Source of the DNA: Antarcticirhabdus aurantiaca
Lineage (GTDB): Bacteria; Pseudomonadota; Alphaproteobacteria; Rhizobiales; Rhizobiaceae
Reading direction: 5' to 3'
Length of the DNA stretch: 64,000 nt
Assembly (NCBI RefSeq): GCF_009765365.1
Contig: NZ_VTOM01000002.1
Coordinates: 186,001-250,000, forward strand
The notes below the pieces were generated by a model. That model saw only the letters and a list, made by a program, of their open reading frames with translations, was not told the DNA's origin and ran no database searches. The translations under genes and the position numbers were made by a program. Shown in pieces: positions 1 to 9,138 of this stretch (its first letter is position 1; each line of letters starts with the position of its first letter).

Positions 1-500
1 GCCTTGGCCAAGCGCTCGACCTCGCCGCGATCCTCAGCGTTTGCCGGCGTGACGTGAAGGGCCAGGAGATGGCCGAGCGTGTCGACGGCCAAGTGCAGCT
101 TGGAGCCTTTCTTACGCTTGGCCCCGTCATAGCCGGCCCGCGTCCCGCTCTCGGGCGAGGAGCGAAGCGTCCGGCTGTCCAGGATCGCCGCGCTCGGCTC
201 GGCCTTGCGACCCGCGGCAAGACGCAGAACCGCCCGCAGATCCTCGGCCAGAGCCTCGAAGCAGCCCGCCGCCAGCCAGCGCTGCGCCTGCTGGTAGACC
301 GCGGCCCAGGGCGGCAGATCGTTGGGCATCCAGCGCCAGGGAGCGCCCGTCTTCACCACGTAGCGCAGCCCGTTGAACACCTCGCGCAGCGAATGCTCGC
401 GCTGGCCTGCTTCCTCGGGCAGAAGCGTCAGGTAGGGCGCGACCAGCGCCCACTCCTCATCCGAAACGTCCGACGGATACGGCTTGCGGCAAGTCCTCAT
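1..500 (-). CDS. IS5-family transposase, N-terminal part (runs off the window)
   Basis: The reading frame opens with ATG at 500 (MRTCRKPYPSDVSDEEW) and is open to base 1. The N-terminal 90 residues match the helical DUF4096-type domain of IS5/IS427 transposases (SDEEWALVAPYL, RYVVKTGAPWRWMPNDLP). The start of the DDE_Tnp_1 catalytic domain follows, with the first catalytic Asp in ILDSRTLRSSPESG and then GYDGAKRKKGSKLHLAVDT. The remaining catalytic residues lie outside the window. It is a different subtype from the transposase at 27.3-28.1 kb. Confidence 0.8.
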   Translation of the reverse strand, partial: MRTCRKPYPSDVSDEEWALVAPYLTLLPEEAGQREHSLREVFNGLRYVVKTGAPWRWMPNDLPPWAAVYQQAQRWLAAGCFEALAEDLRAVLRLAAGRKAEPSAAILDSRTLRSSPESGTRAGYDGAKRKKGSKLHLAVDTLGHLLALHVTPANAEDRGEVERLAK

Positions 501-546
501 CCCCAACCAGATGAGCTATCCCGCCAAACCAGTCCATAACAGCCTC
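1..546 (-). mobile_element. IS5-family insertion sequence, right part only (continues beyond the left edge)
   Basis: The minus strand carries the first 166 codons of an IS5-family transposase. Upstream of its start the sequence ends in GAGGCTGTTATGGACTGG (minus strand, beginning at 546), which looks like a terminal inverted repeat. The other end lies outside the window, so neither the repeat pair nor a target duplication can be confirmed. The element abuts a shortened DUF5615-like gene, so its insertion may have broken that gene. Confidence 0.6.
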
Positions 547-587
547 TAGGCGTCGATGCGCACAAGTTCCCGAAACATCTCCGGCAG

Positions 588-893
588 ATGACGAACGGGG
601 AGTTGATCAGAGCGGTCGAAGCGGCGGGGTTCAACGTGCTTTTGACCAATGACAAGAACATCGCGAGCCAGCAGAGCCTGCGCGGCCGCAACGTTGCCGT
701 CGTAGCCCTTCCTCTCAACAAGAAGCGTCAACTCGTCGAGCGGGCAGCGGACGTGGCCGATACGGTGCATCGGTCGCGACCGGGCCAGCACGTCGAAATG
801 CGGATGGATGGAACACGCAGAGCGAAGAAGGTCGTAGCCGAGGATACGGTCACGGAAGAGCTTCCAGCCATATCGCCATTTAGCTTCAAATGA
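588..893 (+). pseudogene. DUF5615-like (PIN-like toxin) protein, N-terminally truncated
   Basis: The 101-residue frame begins MTNGELIRAVEAAGFNVLLT and continues NDKNIASQQSLRGRNVAVV. This is the usual middle and C-terminal part of DUF5615-type PIN-like proteins (NGELIRAAEAAGFDVLLT, DKNIRYQQ). Full-length members have about 40 more residues in front, starting with a short beta strand and a catalytic Asp. Here the frame stays open only about 13 codons upstream before reaching the end of the IS element at 546. I infer truncation by IS insertion or a linked deletion; the toxin is probably inactive. No antitoxin partner is evident. Confidence 0.5.
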
Positions 894-933
894 GCATGTA
901 ACCTGTTGCCGGGTGATCTCATCCCTAGTGCTC

Positions 934-1461
934 CTAGGGATCGGTTGCGGGGTGATCGTGCGATGATCTAATTGGTGTGCCGTTCCCGACAGCTTTCGCA
1001 TCGCCTGACTTGCCAACCCGTCTCGACCACAACAGGTTGCCTGCGTCGTCGACGGAGGACCGGACGCGCCCGGCCTCGCGATGAGAGCGTAGCGCCTTCG
1101 ACACCCGGTTCGAGATTTCGGTCACCAATCGCCGGTCGCGAGCGTCGTCGCCGCGCAGAGCCACGATGCTTTGCGCTATTTCACGCGTCGTCATAGGACC
1201 GTCGGCGTCACGCAGCTCGCGCAGGATCGAGCGTGACAGCTCGCCGGCTCCGAACATGACCTGACGCTTCTGGCGCGGCATCGCAGCGTCCAGATCACCG
1301 ATATACCCGAAGGTGCGCATCGTTCGGTCGAGCGCCTCGATGTCGTTCTTGATTTCAGCGATCCTGTCACGGAGACGGGTCGCCTCGTTGAATAGATCCG
1401 CTCGCTTGCGCAGCAGTCCGGATACCGTATGGTCGGTCGTGTCGAGCGTCTGGTCCAGCAT
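934..1461 (-). CDS. hypothetical protein with N-terminal coiled coil and winged-helix-like C-terminus
   Basis: This 175-residue protein has a charged helical N-terminus (residues 15-45, VSGLLRKRADLFNEATRLRD) followed by an acidic helix ending IEALDRTMRTFGYIGDL. A likely helix-turn-helix region covers residues 75-145 (MTTREIAQSIVALRG, RLVTEISNRVSKALRS). The layout matches a common uncharacterised Hyphomicrobiales family often found near integrated elements. A DNA-binding role is an inference; I recognise no specific function. Confidence 0.6.
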   Translation of the reverse strand: MLDQTLDTTDHTVSGLLRKRADLFNEATRLRDRIAEIKNDIEALDRTMRTFGYIGDLDAAMPRQKRQVMFGAGELSRSILRELRDADGPMTTREIAQSIVALRGDDARDRRLVTEISNRVSKALRSHREAGRVRSSVDDAGNLLWSRRVGKSGDAKAVGNGTPIRSSHDHPATDP

Positions 1462-1781
1462 GTCCCCATTCTAGGACGACAGCGATTCGTCCGAAACCGA
1501 CGTCGACATGTCTTTGCTACCTAATACCGTAATAATGTCCGCTTCGAGGATGCAGAAGGCTGACGCGTATGACCGAAATGGGTCGACAACGGACGGACCG
1601 CTTCTGGACGTCCGCTTTTCCGGCGACCTGAGACTGGACGGGGTGGTTGGCAGACGGTCTGCTTCCGGCAGAGCGCAAGCGAAAAGCGATCAAACGCTCA
1701 CTAGGGTCATCCTCAGCTTAGAAGGACTCATCGAGTGCCGCTCAGCATACGGACGATCGGCTGAGGCTAGAGACATCCGCT
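1462..1781. other. intergenic region, no gene recognised; carries one copy of an 18-bp repeat
   Basis: No convincing reading frame is present. Bases 1651-1668 (CAGACGGTCTGCTTCCGG) recur exactly at 20769-20786, in another gene-free gap. The surrounding sequence is only loosely similar, so this is probably a fragment of a dispersed noncoding repeat. Confidence 0.4.
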
Positions 1782-2846
1782 TCACTCGGGAACGTTTGGG
1801 ATCGCTACCGACCCCCGGTGGACAAGCCTCGTCTCAAGAACGACGCGGCTGATCTCCCGTCGTCCCTCGACGCGCTCGATCAGCAGGCGAACGGCCTCTG
1901 CACCGAGTTCGTGGGAGGGTTGCGCCAACACGGTGACGGTCGGCGAAATCGCCCGCGTCCATTCCGCATCGTCGAAGGTCACGAGCGACAGGTCTCGCGG
2001 GATGAGGAGGTTCGCGCGCTGGGCGGCTTGGAGGACGTCAAGGGCCAACTTGCTGTCGGAGGCGAGGATCGCCGTCGGGCGATCCGGCAGAGAGAGGAGG
2101 GCATCGAGGATCAGCCCGCTCGCGGCAGCGTCGACGGCGCCCAGGCGGATGTACCGCTCGGGCTCGGCGATCCCGGCGGCGTTCGATACCTTCAGCATGC
2201 CCTCGATGCGGTGCAAGACGGTGGTCAGCTTGATCTGCCGGGGATCGCGATAACCGACCTCGTCGCACTCGGTCGAAGTCAGATACGCGATCCTGCGATG
2301 GCCGGCATCGACGAGATAGCGCACGGCCGAAGCCGCCGCCTTCCGGTCGTCCGCGACCACGGCGTCGACCCGTAATTCCTCGACCTCTCGGTCGACGAGG
2401 ACGACCGGCATGCCCCGTCCGATCGCGTCCTCGAGATGATCCGAATGAGAGCGGTCGGCCGGGGCCACAATGAGCCCGTCCACCCGCTTGCCGAGGAGCA
2501 TGGCGACGGCGGCGCGCTCCTCGGCCACGCTTTCGGCGGAGTTGGTCACGATGACTCCGTAGCCGAAGCTCTTCGCCCGATCGGTGATCCCGCGTGTCAG
2601 GTGCCCGAAGAACGGGTTCTCGACGTCGCCGATGACGACGCCGATCGTAGACGAGCGCCCCGTCGCCATGGTCCGCGCGAGTTCGTTGGGCCGATAGTCG
2701 AGGCGCTCGGCCGCCGCCAGGACCCGCGCAGTCAGTTCCGCGCCGACGGTTCCGTAGCCACCGAGAACCCGTGCCGCAGTCGCCTTCGACACGCCCGCGG
2801 CCCTCGCGACGTCGGCTACGGTGACGGTGCGAGGATGCTCAATCAC
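1782..2846 (-). CDS. LacI-family transcriptional regulator
   Basis: This 354-residue protein has the N-terminal LacI helix-turn-helix (residues 8-32, VTVADVARAAGVSKATAARV) and hinge helix. A periplasmic-binding-protein-like effector domain follows (GVVIGDVENPFFGHLTRGI, GLIVAPADRSHSDHLED, DGLIVAP), at the full length expected of the family. It lies 100 bp downstream of the flavoenzyme gene, same strand, as the last gene of the catabolic cluster, and is the likely local repressor. The effector is unknown but is presumably a compound handled by that operon. Confidence 0.9.
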   Translation of the reverse strand: MIEHPRTVTVADVARAAGVSKATAARVLGGYGTVGAELTARVLAAAERLDYRPNELARTMATGRSSTIGVVIGDVENPFFGHLTRGITDRAKSFGYGVIVTNSAESVAEERAAVAMLLGKRVDGLIVAPADRSHSDHLEDAIGRGMPVVLVDREVEELRVDAVVADDRKAAASAVRYLVDAGHRRIAYLTSTECDEVGYRDPRQIKLTTVLHRIEGMLKVSNAAGIAEPERYIRLGAVDAAASGLILDALLSLPDRPTAILASDSKLALDVLQAAQRANLLIPRDLSLVTFDDAEWTRAISPTVTVLAQPSHELGAEAVRLLIERVEGRREISRVVLETRLVHRGSVAIPNVPE

Positions 2847-2946
2847 TACGCCACGCTTCCACGGATCTTGGGCAATCCGATGACATCCGATGGATGCCTA
2901 TACGAGCCAGCGCAAGGTGTGCCTCCTCCGCGATCCGGCCGCTCCG

Positions 2947-4074
2947 TCAACGGCCGTATTGTCCGAAGCGCGAGAGCGAAAAGGGCGACAGGTCGAACCC
3001 GGGATTTCGGCCGCCCGCGAAGCCGGCGGCGATCTCGCCGAGGACGGAGGCGAACTTGAACCCGTGGCCGCTGAGGCCGGCGACGACCATCACGTCCGGC
3101 TGGCCCGGCAGGGTGTCGACGACGAAGTCCTCGTCGGGCGAGTTGTCGTAGGTGCAGGAGGCGCCGTGCCGGATGGCGCCGACGCCCGGCAGGACACGAT
3201 CCAGGAACTCCGAGACCTCGTGCGCGTCGCTGTCGAGCGCGCCGAAGGGCAGGCGCTCGTCGGGGGACCCGATGGGCTGCCCGCCGTTGTGCCTCCCGAT
3301 CTTGAGGATGCCGTCCTCCGCCGGGAAGCCGTAGAACTGATTGCCGCTGGGCAGTTCGGACACGAAGCCCGGGAAGCCGGACACGGCCTCGTACCGCCCG
3401 TCGGTCTCATGCCACGTGAAGATCTTGCGGACCGGGGTCACGGGCAGTTCGGGAAACAGCGTGGTCGTCCAGGTCCCGGCGCTGACCAGCACCTTGCGGG
3501 CACGCCACCGTCCCCCATCCGCGACCACCGTCACCCCGTTCCCGTCCGAAGCGACCGACCGCACCGGGGTGCCGAACGCCTCCACGGCTCCCGCGTCCCT
3601 GGCAAGCCTGACATGCGCGCGGATCGACGCCTCGCTGCGAAGGACCCCGGCGCCGGGTTCGTAGAGGGCGACGAGCCCATCGGGCAGCGTCATCTGCGGC
3701 CATCGTGCCCGCACCTCCGCCGGCCCCATGACCTGGAGCGCCAGGTTCCAACGCTCGGCGCTGGCGCGCACCCGGCCGAGGAACGCGGCTCCCGCGGGAC
3801 CTATGTTGACGACGCCCGTGCGCTCGAAGATCCGCTCGCCCGTCTCCCGCTCGAGTTCCTCCCAGAGCGCCTGCGCGCGCAGCACCGTCGGGACGTACTT
3901 CTCGCCCTCGCCGTAGGCATGGCGCATCAGGCGGGTTTGACCATGGTGGCTGCCGAGGTCGTGGGGCGGATGCCCATTGTCGACCATCAGGACCTTCAGG
4001 CCCGAGCGCGAGGCGTGGAAGGCGGCCGCCGCCCCGACGGAGCCGGTGCCGACGACGATGAAGTCGAAGTCCAT
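2947..4074 (-). CDS. SolA/sarcosine oxidase-type FAD-dependent amine oxidase
   Basis: The product is 375 residues, the normal size for N-methyltryptophan oxidase and monomeric sarcosine oxidase. The N-terminus carries the Rossmann FAD motif (VVGTGSVGAAAA, residues 6-17). The C-terminal half has the family signature GLSGHGFKF and a cysteine in ASCTYDNSPDEDF, at the position that binds FAD covalently in MSOX and SolA. It should oxidise a secondary N-methyl or N-alkyl amino acid, giving an imine and H2O2. The start at 4074 (MDFDFIVVGTG) puts the Rossmann motif at the N-terminus; longer readings of the same frame are antisense to nothing and lack homology. It lies 29 bp after the cyclodeaminase gene, so is probably co-transcribed. 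The natural substrate is not known. Confidence 0.88.
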   Translation of the reverse strand: MDFDFIVVGTGSVGAAAAFHASRSGLKVLMVDNGHPPHDLGSHHGQTRLMRHAYGEGEKYVPTVLRAQALWEELERETGERIFERTGVVNIGPAGAAFLGRVRASAERWNLALQVMGPAEVRARWPQMTLPDGLVALYEPGAGVLRSEASIRAHVRLARDAGAVEAFGTPVRSVASDGNGVTVVADGGRWRARKVLVSAGTWTTTLFPELPVTPVRKIFTWHETDGRYEAVSGFPGFVSELPSGNQFYGFPAEDGILKIGRHNGGQPIGSPDERLPFGALDSDAHEVSEFLDRVLPGVGAIRHGASCTYDNSPDEDFVVDTLPGQPDVMVVAGLSGHGFKFASVLGEIAAGFAGGRNPGFDLSPFSLSRFGQYGR

Positions 4075-4103
4075 GATGCCGCTCTCCCCGTTCCGTCGGC
4101 GTC

Positions 4104-5165
4104 TCAGGCGGCCTTGAGCCGCTTCTCGCAGCGCAGGAGCATGCCGAACAGGTCGCGCGGCTCGTCCGGGTCGGCGAGGAGGTCCAGGCCCTGGTGCAGG
4201 CCCGTCACGCCGATCTTGGAGCGGACGTAGCGGAGCGCGGAGAAGTCCTCGACGGCGAATCCGACGCTGTCGAACAGCGTGATCTCGCGCTCCGAGCGGC
4301 GGCCCTCGATCCGGCCCGCGATCACCTCCCACAGCTCCTTGACGGGGTGGTCGGGGCCGAGCTGCTGGATCTCGCCCTCGATGCGGGTCTGCGGCGGGTA
4401 CTCGACGAAGATCTCCGAGCGCAGGAGGATGTCGCGGTGGAGCTCGGTCTTGCCGGGGCAGTCGCCGCCGACCGCGTTGATGTGCGTGCCGGGGCCGACC
4501 ATGTTGTCGGAGAGGATCGTCGCGTACTGCTTGTCCGCGGTCACCGTCGTAATGACATCCGCTCCCTCCACCGCCCCCTGCGAGCTGCGGCAGACCTTCA
4601 CCGAAAGCCCCATGCCGGACAGGTTCCGGGCGCACCGCTCGCTGGCAGTCGGGTCGAGATCGTAGAGGCGCAGGTTCTCGATCCCGACGATGGCCTTGAA
4701 GGCGAGCGCCTGGAACTCGCTCTGCGCCCCGTTGCCGATCAGGGCCATGGTCCGCGAATCCGTGCGGGCGAGGTGCCTGGCCGCCACCGCCGACATGGCC
4801 GCGGTCCGGAGCGCGGTCAGGATCGTCATCTCGGTGAGGAGGAGCGGGTAGCCGCTCGCGACGTCCGACAGGATGCCGAATGCCGTCACCGTCTGGAGGC
4901 CGTCGCGCGTGTTCTTCGGATGGCCGTTGACGTACTTGAAGCCGTAGAGCTGGCCATCGCTCGTCGGCATCAGCTCGATCACGCCGTCGGGCGAGTGGGC
5001 GGCGACGCGCGGCGTCTTGTCGAACGCCTCCCAGCGCCGGAAGTCCTCCTCGATGACCGCGGCGAGCTCGAGGAGGAAGGTCTCGATGCCGACGTCAAGG
5101 ACGAGCTGCATCATGTGCTCGACGCTGACGAAGGGGACGATGTTCAGGTTGGGTCTGGGCGCCAT
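4104..5165 (-). CDS. ornithine cyclodeaminase family protein
   Basis: This 353-residue protein matches ornithine cyclodeaminase/mu-crystallin enzymes. It has the N-terminal substrate domain (GQLYGFKYVNGHPKNTRDG) and a Rossmann NAD-binding segment (MALIGNGAQSEFQALAF, about residues 140-156). GPGTHINAVGGDCPGKTEL, with the catalytic Asp, follows. The family converts L-ornithine to proline plus ammonia with tightly bound NAD; related members act on other diamino acids. It sits 33 bp after the RocB-like hydrolase gene. With that neighbour and the amino-acid transporter it points to arginine/ornithine-type catabolism. Confidence 0.9.
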   Translation of the reverse strand: MAPRPNLNIVPFVSVEHMMQLVLDVGIETFLLELAAVIEEDFRRWEAFDKTPRVAAHSPDGVIELMPTSDGQLYGFKYVNGHPKNTRDGLQTVTAFGILSDVASGYPLLLTEMTILTALRTAAMSAVAARHLARTDSRTMALIGNGAQSEFQALAFKAIVGIENLRLYDLDPTASERCARNLSGMGLSVKVCRSSQGAVEGADVITTVTADKQYATILSDNMVGPGTHINAVGGDCPGKTELHRDILLRSEIFVEYPPQTRIEGEIQQLGPDHPVKELWEVIAGRIEGRRSEREITLFDSVGFAVEDFSALRYVRSKIGVTGLHQGLDLLADPDEPRDLFGMLLRCEKRLKAA

Positions 5166-5198
5166 GGCCTCACGCTCCGTTCAGGTCGAGCCGCGCCG

Positions 5199-6893
5199 TC
5201 ACGGGCGGTCGAGGACAATTCGGGCGATCCGGTAGACCGCCTCGGGAAGGACGCCGAACGCGTAGGGGACGTGGACCCGCTCGAGCCTTTGGTGGAACTC
5301 GCGGCCCCACGGGCCGATGTTGACGACGGGGAAGCGCAGGGCATCCGCCGGCGGATGGTCGACGAGCCTGGAGATCGGCGTGTTCGCCGAGACGACGTCA
5401 CGGCCCGCGGCCGCCTGTCCGAGGAAGCTCATGTCGGAGATCCCCTGGAAAAACGGCTTCCAGACGACGGCGCGGTCCGGCTCGGCAGCGAGTTCCGCGC
5501 GGACCCCGTCGATGGCCTCGCGGAGCGACCTGTCGTCGTCAGTGTCGAGGAGCCTGCTCGGCGGGTAGTGCAGCCCCGCGAAGCCGACCACCGCGGCGGG
5601 ACCGACGATCCTCGCGAGCCCAACCAGCCAGTCGGTCAGGAGGCGGCTGGCGACGAGCGGGTTGTCGACCTGCGCGTGCCGTCGCTCCTCGTCGGCGTAG
5701 AGCGCCTCGAAGTCCGCTCCCACAATGTCCGCGGCGCGGGCGCGAAGCTCGCCGACGGTCAGGACGCGCGGCGCCGGCTGGACCGCCCCGGCCTTCCGCC
5801 CTGTCCGCCGGGAATGCGCCTCGGACTGCGCCGCGAAGCGGGTCACGGCGTCCGTCGTGCCGGCCCGGACCTCGTCCGCGAAGCGCCTGAAGAGGTCTTC
5901 CGCCGTCATGGCGTGGTACAGCCAGTTGAAGGCGAGCCAGAAGCGTTCCGGCGTCGTCACCTCGTAGCCCTCCCGCAGGTCCTTGGCCTCAAGGCAGATC
6001 GGGGGCGGCGACACGTCGGTGTGGTCGCGGTCGGCCAGATCGGCGTTCCCCTCCAGCCGAGCGAGGACGCCCGCGGCCATCGCCTGCGCGCTGATGCCCT
6101 CGAAGGGATAGCTCGCGTGCGAGCCGCAGCCGACCATCATGGCGAAGGGAAGGAGCTTCCCGATCGTCCCCGCATAGGCCGCGCGGCCGTCCGCCCCGTC
6201 GCCCTGGTCGGACGTGACGTCGAGGTTGATCGCCCCGGCGATCTCGATGCCCAGGCTTGCGGCAAGGCTAGGGAGGGCGTCGCGCATGGCGCGCATCCCC
6301 CGGCTTTCGCGCTCCTCGTCCGGCGTCGCGACGAACAGGATGTTCCCGTGCCGGTCGGGGTCGGCGGCGAACCGCTCCAGGCACGCGACGGCGACCGCGA
6401 GGCCGCTCTTCATGTCGAGCATGCCCCGACCCGGCAGGAAGTCGCCGCCGAGGAGGTCCGCCAGCGCCTGCTCCTCCTGTTCGGTGCGTTCGCGTCCCGA
6501 CAGCTCGGCGACGAGCGCGTCCCTCAAGGCGAAGCCTTCGCAGGCGAGGTCCCTGAGGCTGCCGTAGTTGTCGACAGCCACGGTGTCGTAGTGCCCGGCC
6601 AGGACGATCGTCCGGCGGCCGCGCCCCCGCACCAGCGCCGCGACGTTGCGTGCCTTCGGGTCGCCGTAACCGTCGACGATGCGCAGGTCGTCGGGGTTTT
6701 CGCGGAAGTACGGGATCTCCAGCAGCAACTCTTGGAGGCGGCCCGCGAACTCGGCCTCGCCGGGCGTCCCGCCGACGCTCGGCCAAGCCACCATCCGGAG
6801 CGCCAGGCTCTCGACGTGGCCGGCGTCGATGCGCGCCGCGCCGCCCCACCCGTTCTCGGACCGCGCGTCGACGGCTTCCATGATCGCTGCCAT
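5199..6893 (-). CDS. RocB-like M20-family metallohydrolase
   Basis: The 564-residue product has M20 di-zinc motifs in order: LAGHYDTVAVDNYG (first His/Asp), GRGMLDMKSGLA (bridging Asp) and TPDEERESRGM (catalytic Glu pair). GCGSHASYPFEG supplies a further histidine. Length and C-terminal layout match RocB, the arginine-utilisation hydrolase, rather than shorter 370-400 residue M20 peptidases. The start at 6893 (MAAIMEAVDARS) lies 10 bp after the ATPase stop; in-frame sequence further upstream is the ATPase gene read out of frame. It is predicted cytoplasmic, cleaving an amide or acyl group from an imported arginine-like compound. The exact substrate is unknown. Confidence 0.82.
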   Translation of the reverse strand: MAAIMEAVDARSENGWGGAARIDAGHVESLALRMVAWPSVGGTPGEAEFAGRLQELLLEIPYFRENPDDLRIVDGYGDPKARNVAALVRGRGRRTIVLAGHYDTVAVDNYGSLRDLACEGFALRDALVAELSGRERTEQEEQALADLLGGDFLPGRGMLDMKSGLAVAVACLERFAADPDRHGNILFVATPDEERESRGMRAMRDALPSLAASLGIEIAGAINLDVTSDQGDGADGRAAYAGTIGKLLPFAMMVGCGSHASYPFEGISAQAMAAGVLARLEGNADLADRDHTDVSPPPICLEAKDLREGYEVTTPERFWLAFNWLYHAMTAEDLFRRFADEVRAGTTDAVTRFAAQSEAHSRRTGRKAGAVQPAPRVLTVGELRARAADIVGADFEALYADEERRHAQVDNPLVASRLLTDWLVGLARIVGPAAVVGFAGLHYPPSRLLDTDDDRSLREAIDGVRAELAAEPDRAVVWKPFFQGISDMSFLGQAAAGRDVVSANTPISRLVDHPPADALRFPVVNIGPWGREFHQRLERVHVPYAFGVLPEAVYRIARIVLDRP

Positions 6894-6903
6894 GGCCGGG
6901 TCC

Positions 6904-7668
6904 TCAGTTCGACAGGTGCTTGCGCAGGAAGGCCCGGGTGCGGTCCTCCGTCGGATTGGCGAGCACCCGATCCGGGGTGCCCTGCTCGACGACGACGCCG
7001 CCGTCCATGAACAAGACATGGTCGGACACCTCGGCGGCGAAGCGCATCTCGTGCGTGACGATCAGCATCGTCATGTGCTCGCCGGCGAGCTGCTTCATCA
7101 CGAGGTTCACCTCGTCGACCAGCTCGGGGTCGAGGGCGGACGTCGCCTCGTCGAACAGCATCACCTTCGGCTGCATGGCCAGCGCCCGGGCGATCGCCAC
7201 CCGCTGCTTCTGGCCGCCCGAGAGACGGTTGGGGTAGGATCCGCCCTTGCCCGTCAGGCCGACCTTGGCGAGGAGTTCGTCGGCGCGCTGGCGCGCCGCG
7301 TCCTTCGACAGACCCTTCAGGCGCATCGGCCCGATCATGATGTTCTGGTGGACGGTCAGGTGCGGGAACAGGTTGAACTGCTGGAACACCATGCCCATCG
7401 CCTGGCGGATGCCGTTGATGTGCCTCTCGAAGGCCCGGCCGGAGAGCGGCTGGTTCACCTGGGTCCCGTCGAGCCAGATCTCGCCGGCCGACACCTCCTC
7501 CAGCATGTTGACCGATCGCAGCAGCGTGCTCTTGCCCGAGCCGCTCGGGCCGATGATCGAGACGATCCGCCCGCGCTCGACGGAAAGGTCGATGCCCTTG
7601 AGCACCTCGAGGGTGCCGTAGGACTTGCGGATGTTCCGCAGCTCGACCATGGGGCGTTGGGTGCTCAT
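6904..7668 (-). CDS. amino-acid ABC transporter ATP-binding protein
   Basis: This 254-residue protein is a polar amino-acid uptake ATPase of the GlnQ/HisP group. It has Walker A (GPSGSGKST), Q-loop ([15 protein letters not shown]), signature ([15 protein letters not shown]), Walker B ([12 protein letters not shown]) and the switch histidine (IVTHEM). The ATG at 7668 overlaps the stop of the upstream permease by four bases (ATGA), indicating translational coupling. It would power the two permeases encoded immediately upstream. Confidence 0.95.
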   Translation of the reverse strand: MSTQRPMVELRNIRKSYGTLEVLKGIDLSVERGRIVSIIGPSGSGKSTLLRSVNMLEEVSAGEIWLDGTQVNQPLSGRAFERHINGIRQAMGMVFQQFNLFPHLTVHQNIMIGPMRLKGLSKDAARQRADELLAKVGLTGKGGSYPNRLSGGQKQRVAIARALAMQPKVMLFDEATSALDPELVDEVNLVMKQLAGEHMTMLIVTHEMRFAAEVSDHVLFMDGGVVVEQGTPDRVLANPTEDRTRAFLRKHLSN

Positions 7669-8321
7669 CGGACGACCTCCGCTCTGCGGCTCGCGACCTT
7701 CAGGGCCAGCTCCATCGCCAGGTTGACGATGTAGTAGAGCGCGGCCGCGACGAGATAGAACTCGAACGGGCGATAGGTCTCGCTGATCGCCCGCTGAGCG
7801 TTGAGGACCAGCTCGGCGATGCCGAGCACGGACAGGACCGCCGTGTCCTTGAGGAGCATGATGGAGTTGTTCCCCATCTGCGGCAGGGACGACAGCATGG
7901 CCTGCGGGATGACGAAGTGCAGGAGGGTGGCTCCCCTCGCGAAGCCGAGGGACCGCGCCGCCTCGGCCTGCCCCGGGTCGACGGCCTTGAGGGCGGCGCC
8001 CAGGATGTCCGCGTTGTAGGCGGCATAGTGGATCCCGAGCCCGATCACGCCCGTCCAGAAGGCGGGCAGCAGGATCCCGACCTGGGACAGGCCGTAGTAG
8101 AGGAGATAGAGCTGCAACAGCAGCGGCGTCGCCATGAAGAGGAACGCGACCTCGCGAAGGAGCAAGCTGACGAGACGCGGGCCGTAGAGCGTGGCGACGG
8201 CCGCGAGGACGCCGAGGAGGATCGAGACCGCGCCCGCCAGGCAGGTGATCAGGATCGTCCACAGGAGGCCCGTGAGGATGAGCCCGCCGTAGCCGGGGAC
8301 CTGGGAGAAGTCGAGCATCAT
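7665..8321 (-). CDS. amino-acid ABC transporter permease (HisM/GlnP type)
   Basis: The 218-residue membrane protein has about five transmembrane helices. It carries the conserved cytoplasmic EAA loop that contacts the ATPase ([24 protein letters not shown]). It overlaps the second permease upstream and the ATPase downstream by four bases each. It forms one half of the heterodimeric channel of the importer. Confidence 0.93.
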   Translation of the reverse strand: MMLDFSQVPGYGGLILTGLLWTILITCLAGAVSILLGVLAAVATLYGPRLVSLLLREVAFLFMATPLLLQLYLLYYGLSQVGILLPAFWTGVIGLGIHYAAYNADILGAALKAVDPGQAEAARSLGFARGATLLHFVIPQAMLSSLPQMGNNSIMLLKDTAVLSVLGIAELVLNAQRAISETYRPFEFYLVAAALYYIVNLAMELALKVASRRAEVVR

Positions 8322-8980
8322 GCCGGCGCCCTCCGGCTCGGGTCGAACGATGCCTCGACCATCCGCACGATGAGGGAGATGATCCCGATGATCAGGATGT
8401 AGGCGGCCCCGGCCATGGCGAACACCTCAAACGGCTTGTAGGTCGACGTCACGAGGCGCTGCGCCGAGTAGGTCAGCTCGACCACGCCGACGGTCGACAC
8501 GAGCGCCGTTCCCTTGGACAGGATGATGGTGTTGACCCCGAGCGAGCGGACCATCAGCGGGGCGGCCTGGGGCAGGATGAAGTACCGCATCGTGTCGAGC
8601 CGGCCGAAGCCGAGCGACCGGGCCGCCTCGCTTTGTCCCCTCTCCACGGAGAGGATCGCGCCGCGGATGCCCTCGGACATGTAGGCACCGATGTTGAACC
8701 CCATCGTGAGCACGCCCGCCGTGAACGGCGACAGGTCGAGGCCGAGCTGGGGACCGCCGAAAAAGACGAGGAAGAGCTGGACGAGGAGCGGGGTGCCGCG
8801 GATGACGCTGACATAGGCGACTGCGGCCCAGCGAAGGGGGGCGAGCCTCGAGAAGCGCGCAAGGACGACGAGCGCGGAGACGACGAGCCCGATCACTGCG
8901 GACACCACCGTCAGCTCCAGCGTGACGAGGGCCGCCTCTGCAATGAAGGGCGCGATGCGCGCCAGGAGTTCAAGGTCCAT
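8318..8980 (-). CDS. amino-acid ABC transporter permease (HisQ/GlnP type)
   Basis: This 220-residue permease has an N-terminal hydrophobic stretch ([20 protein letters not shown]) and the family segment [15 protein letters not shown]. The EAA loop is [20 protein letters not shown]. It is the first membrane gene after the binding-protein gene, separated by about 158 bp. It overlaps the next permease by four bases, so the transporter genes behave as one unit. Confidence 0.93.
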   Translation of the reverse strand: MDLELLARIAPFIAEAALVTLELTVVSAVIGLVVSALVVLARFSRLAPLRWAAVAYVSVIRGTPLLVQLFLVFFGGPQLGLDLSPFTAGVLTMGFNIGAYMSEGIRGAILSVERGQSEAARSLGFGRLDTMRYFILPQAAPLMVRSLGVNTIILSKGTALVSTVGVVELTYSAQRLVTSTYKPFEVFAMAGAAYILIIGIISLIVRMVEASFDPSRRAPA

Positions 8981-9138
8981 CTCGTGCCCCGCAGTGTCCG
9001 GCGGCCCCGCTCCGTCGGATGGAAGTGACGTGTTCGGGGGATGCTTGGGGTCGGCGAACCCGGCGACGGCCTCGACGCCGCTGGGGGGATGTCGTCACGC
9101 TCGACCCGGCACGCTGCCCGGGCGGGCGGGACCGGGCA

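Noticed and set aside
4194-7010. 938-codon open frame on the plus strand
   Set aside because: It runs antisense through the cyclodeaminase and hydrolase genes; the Arg/Asp-rich product has no domain. Long antisense frames are common in GC-rich DNA.
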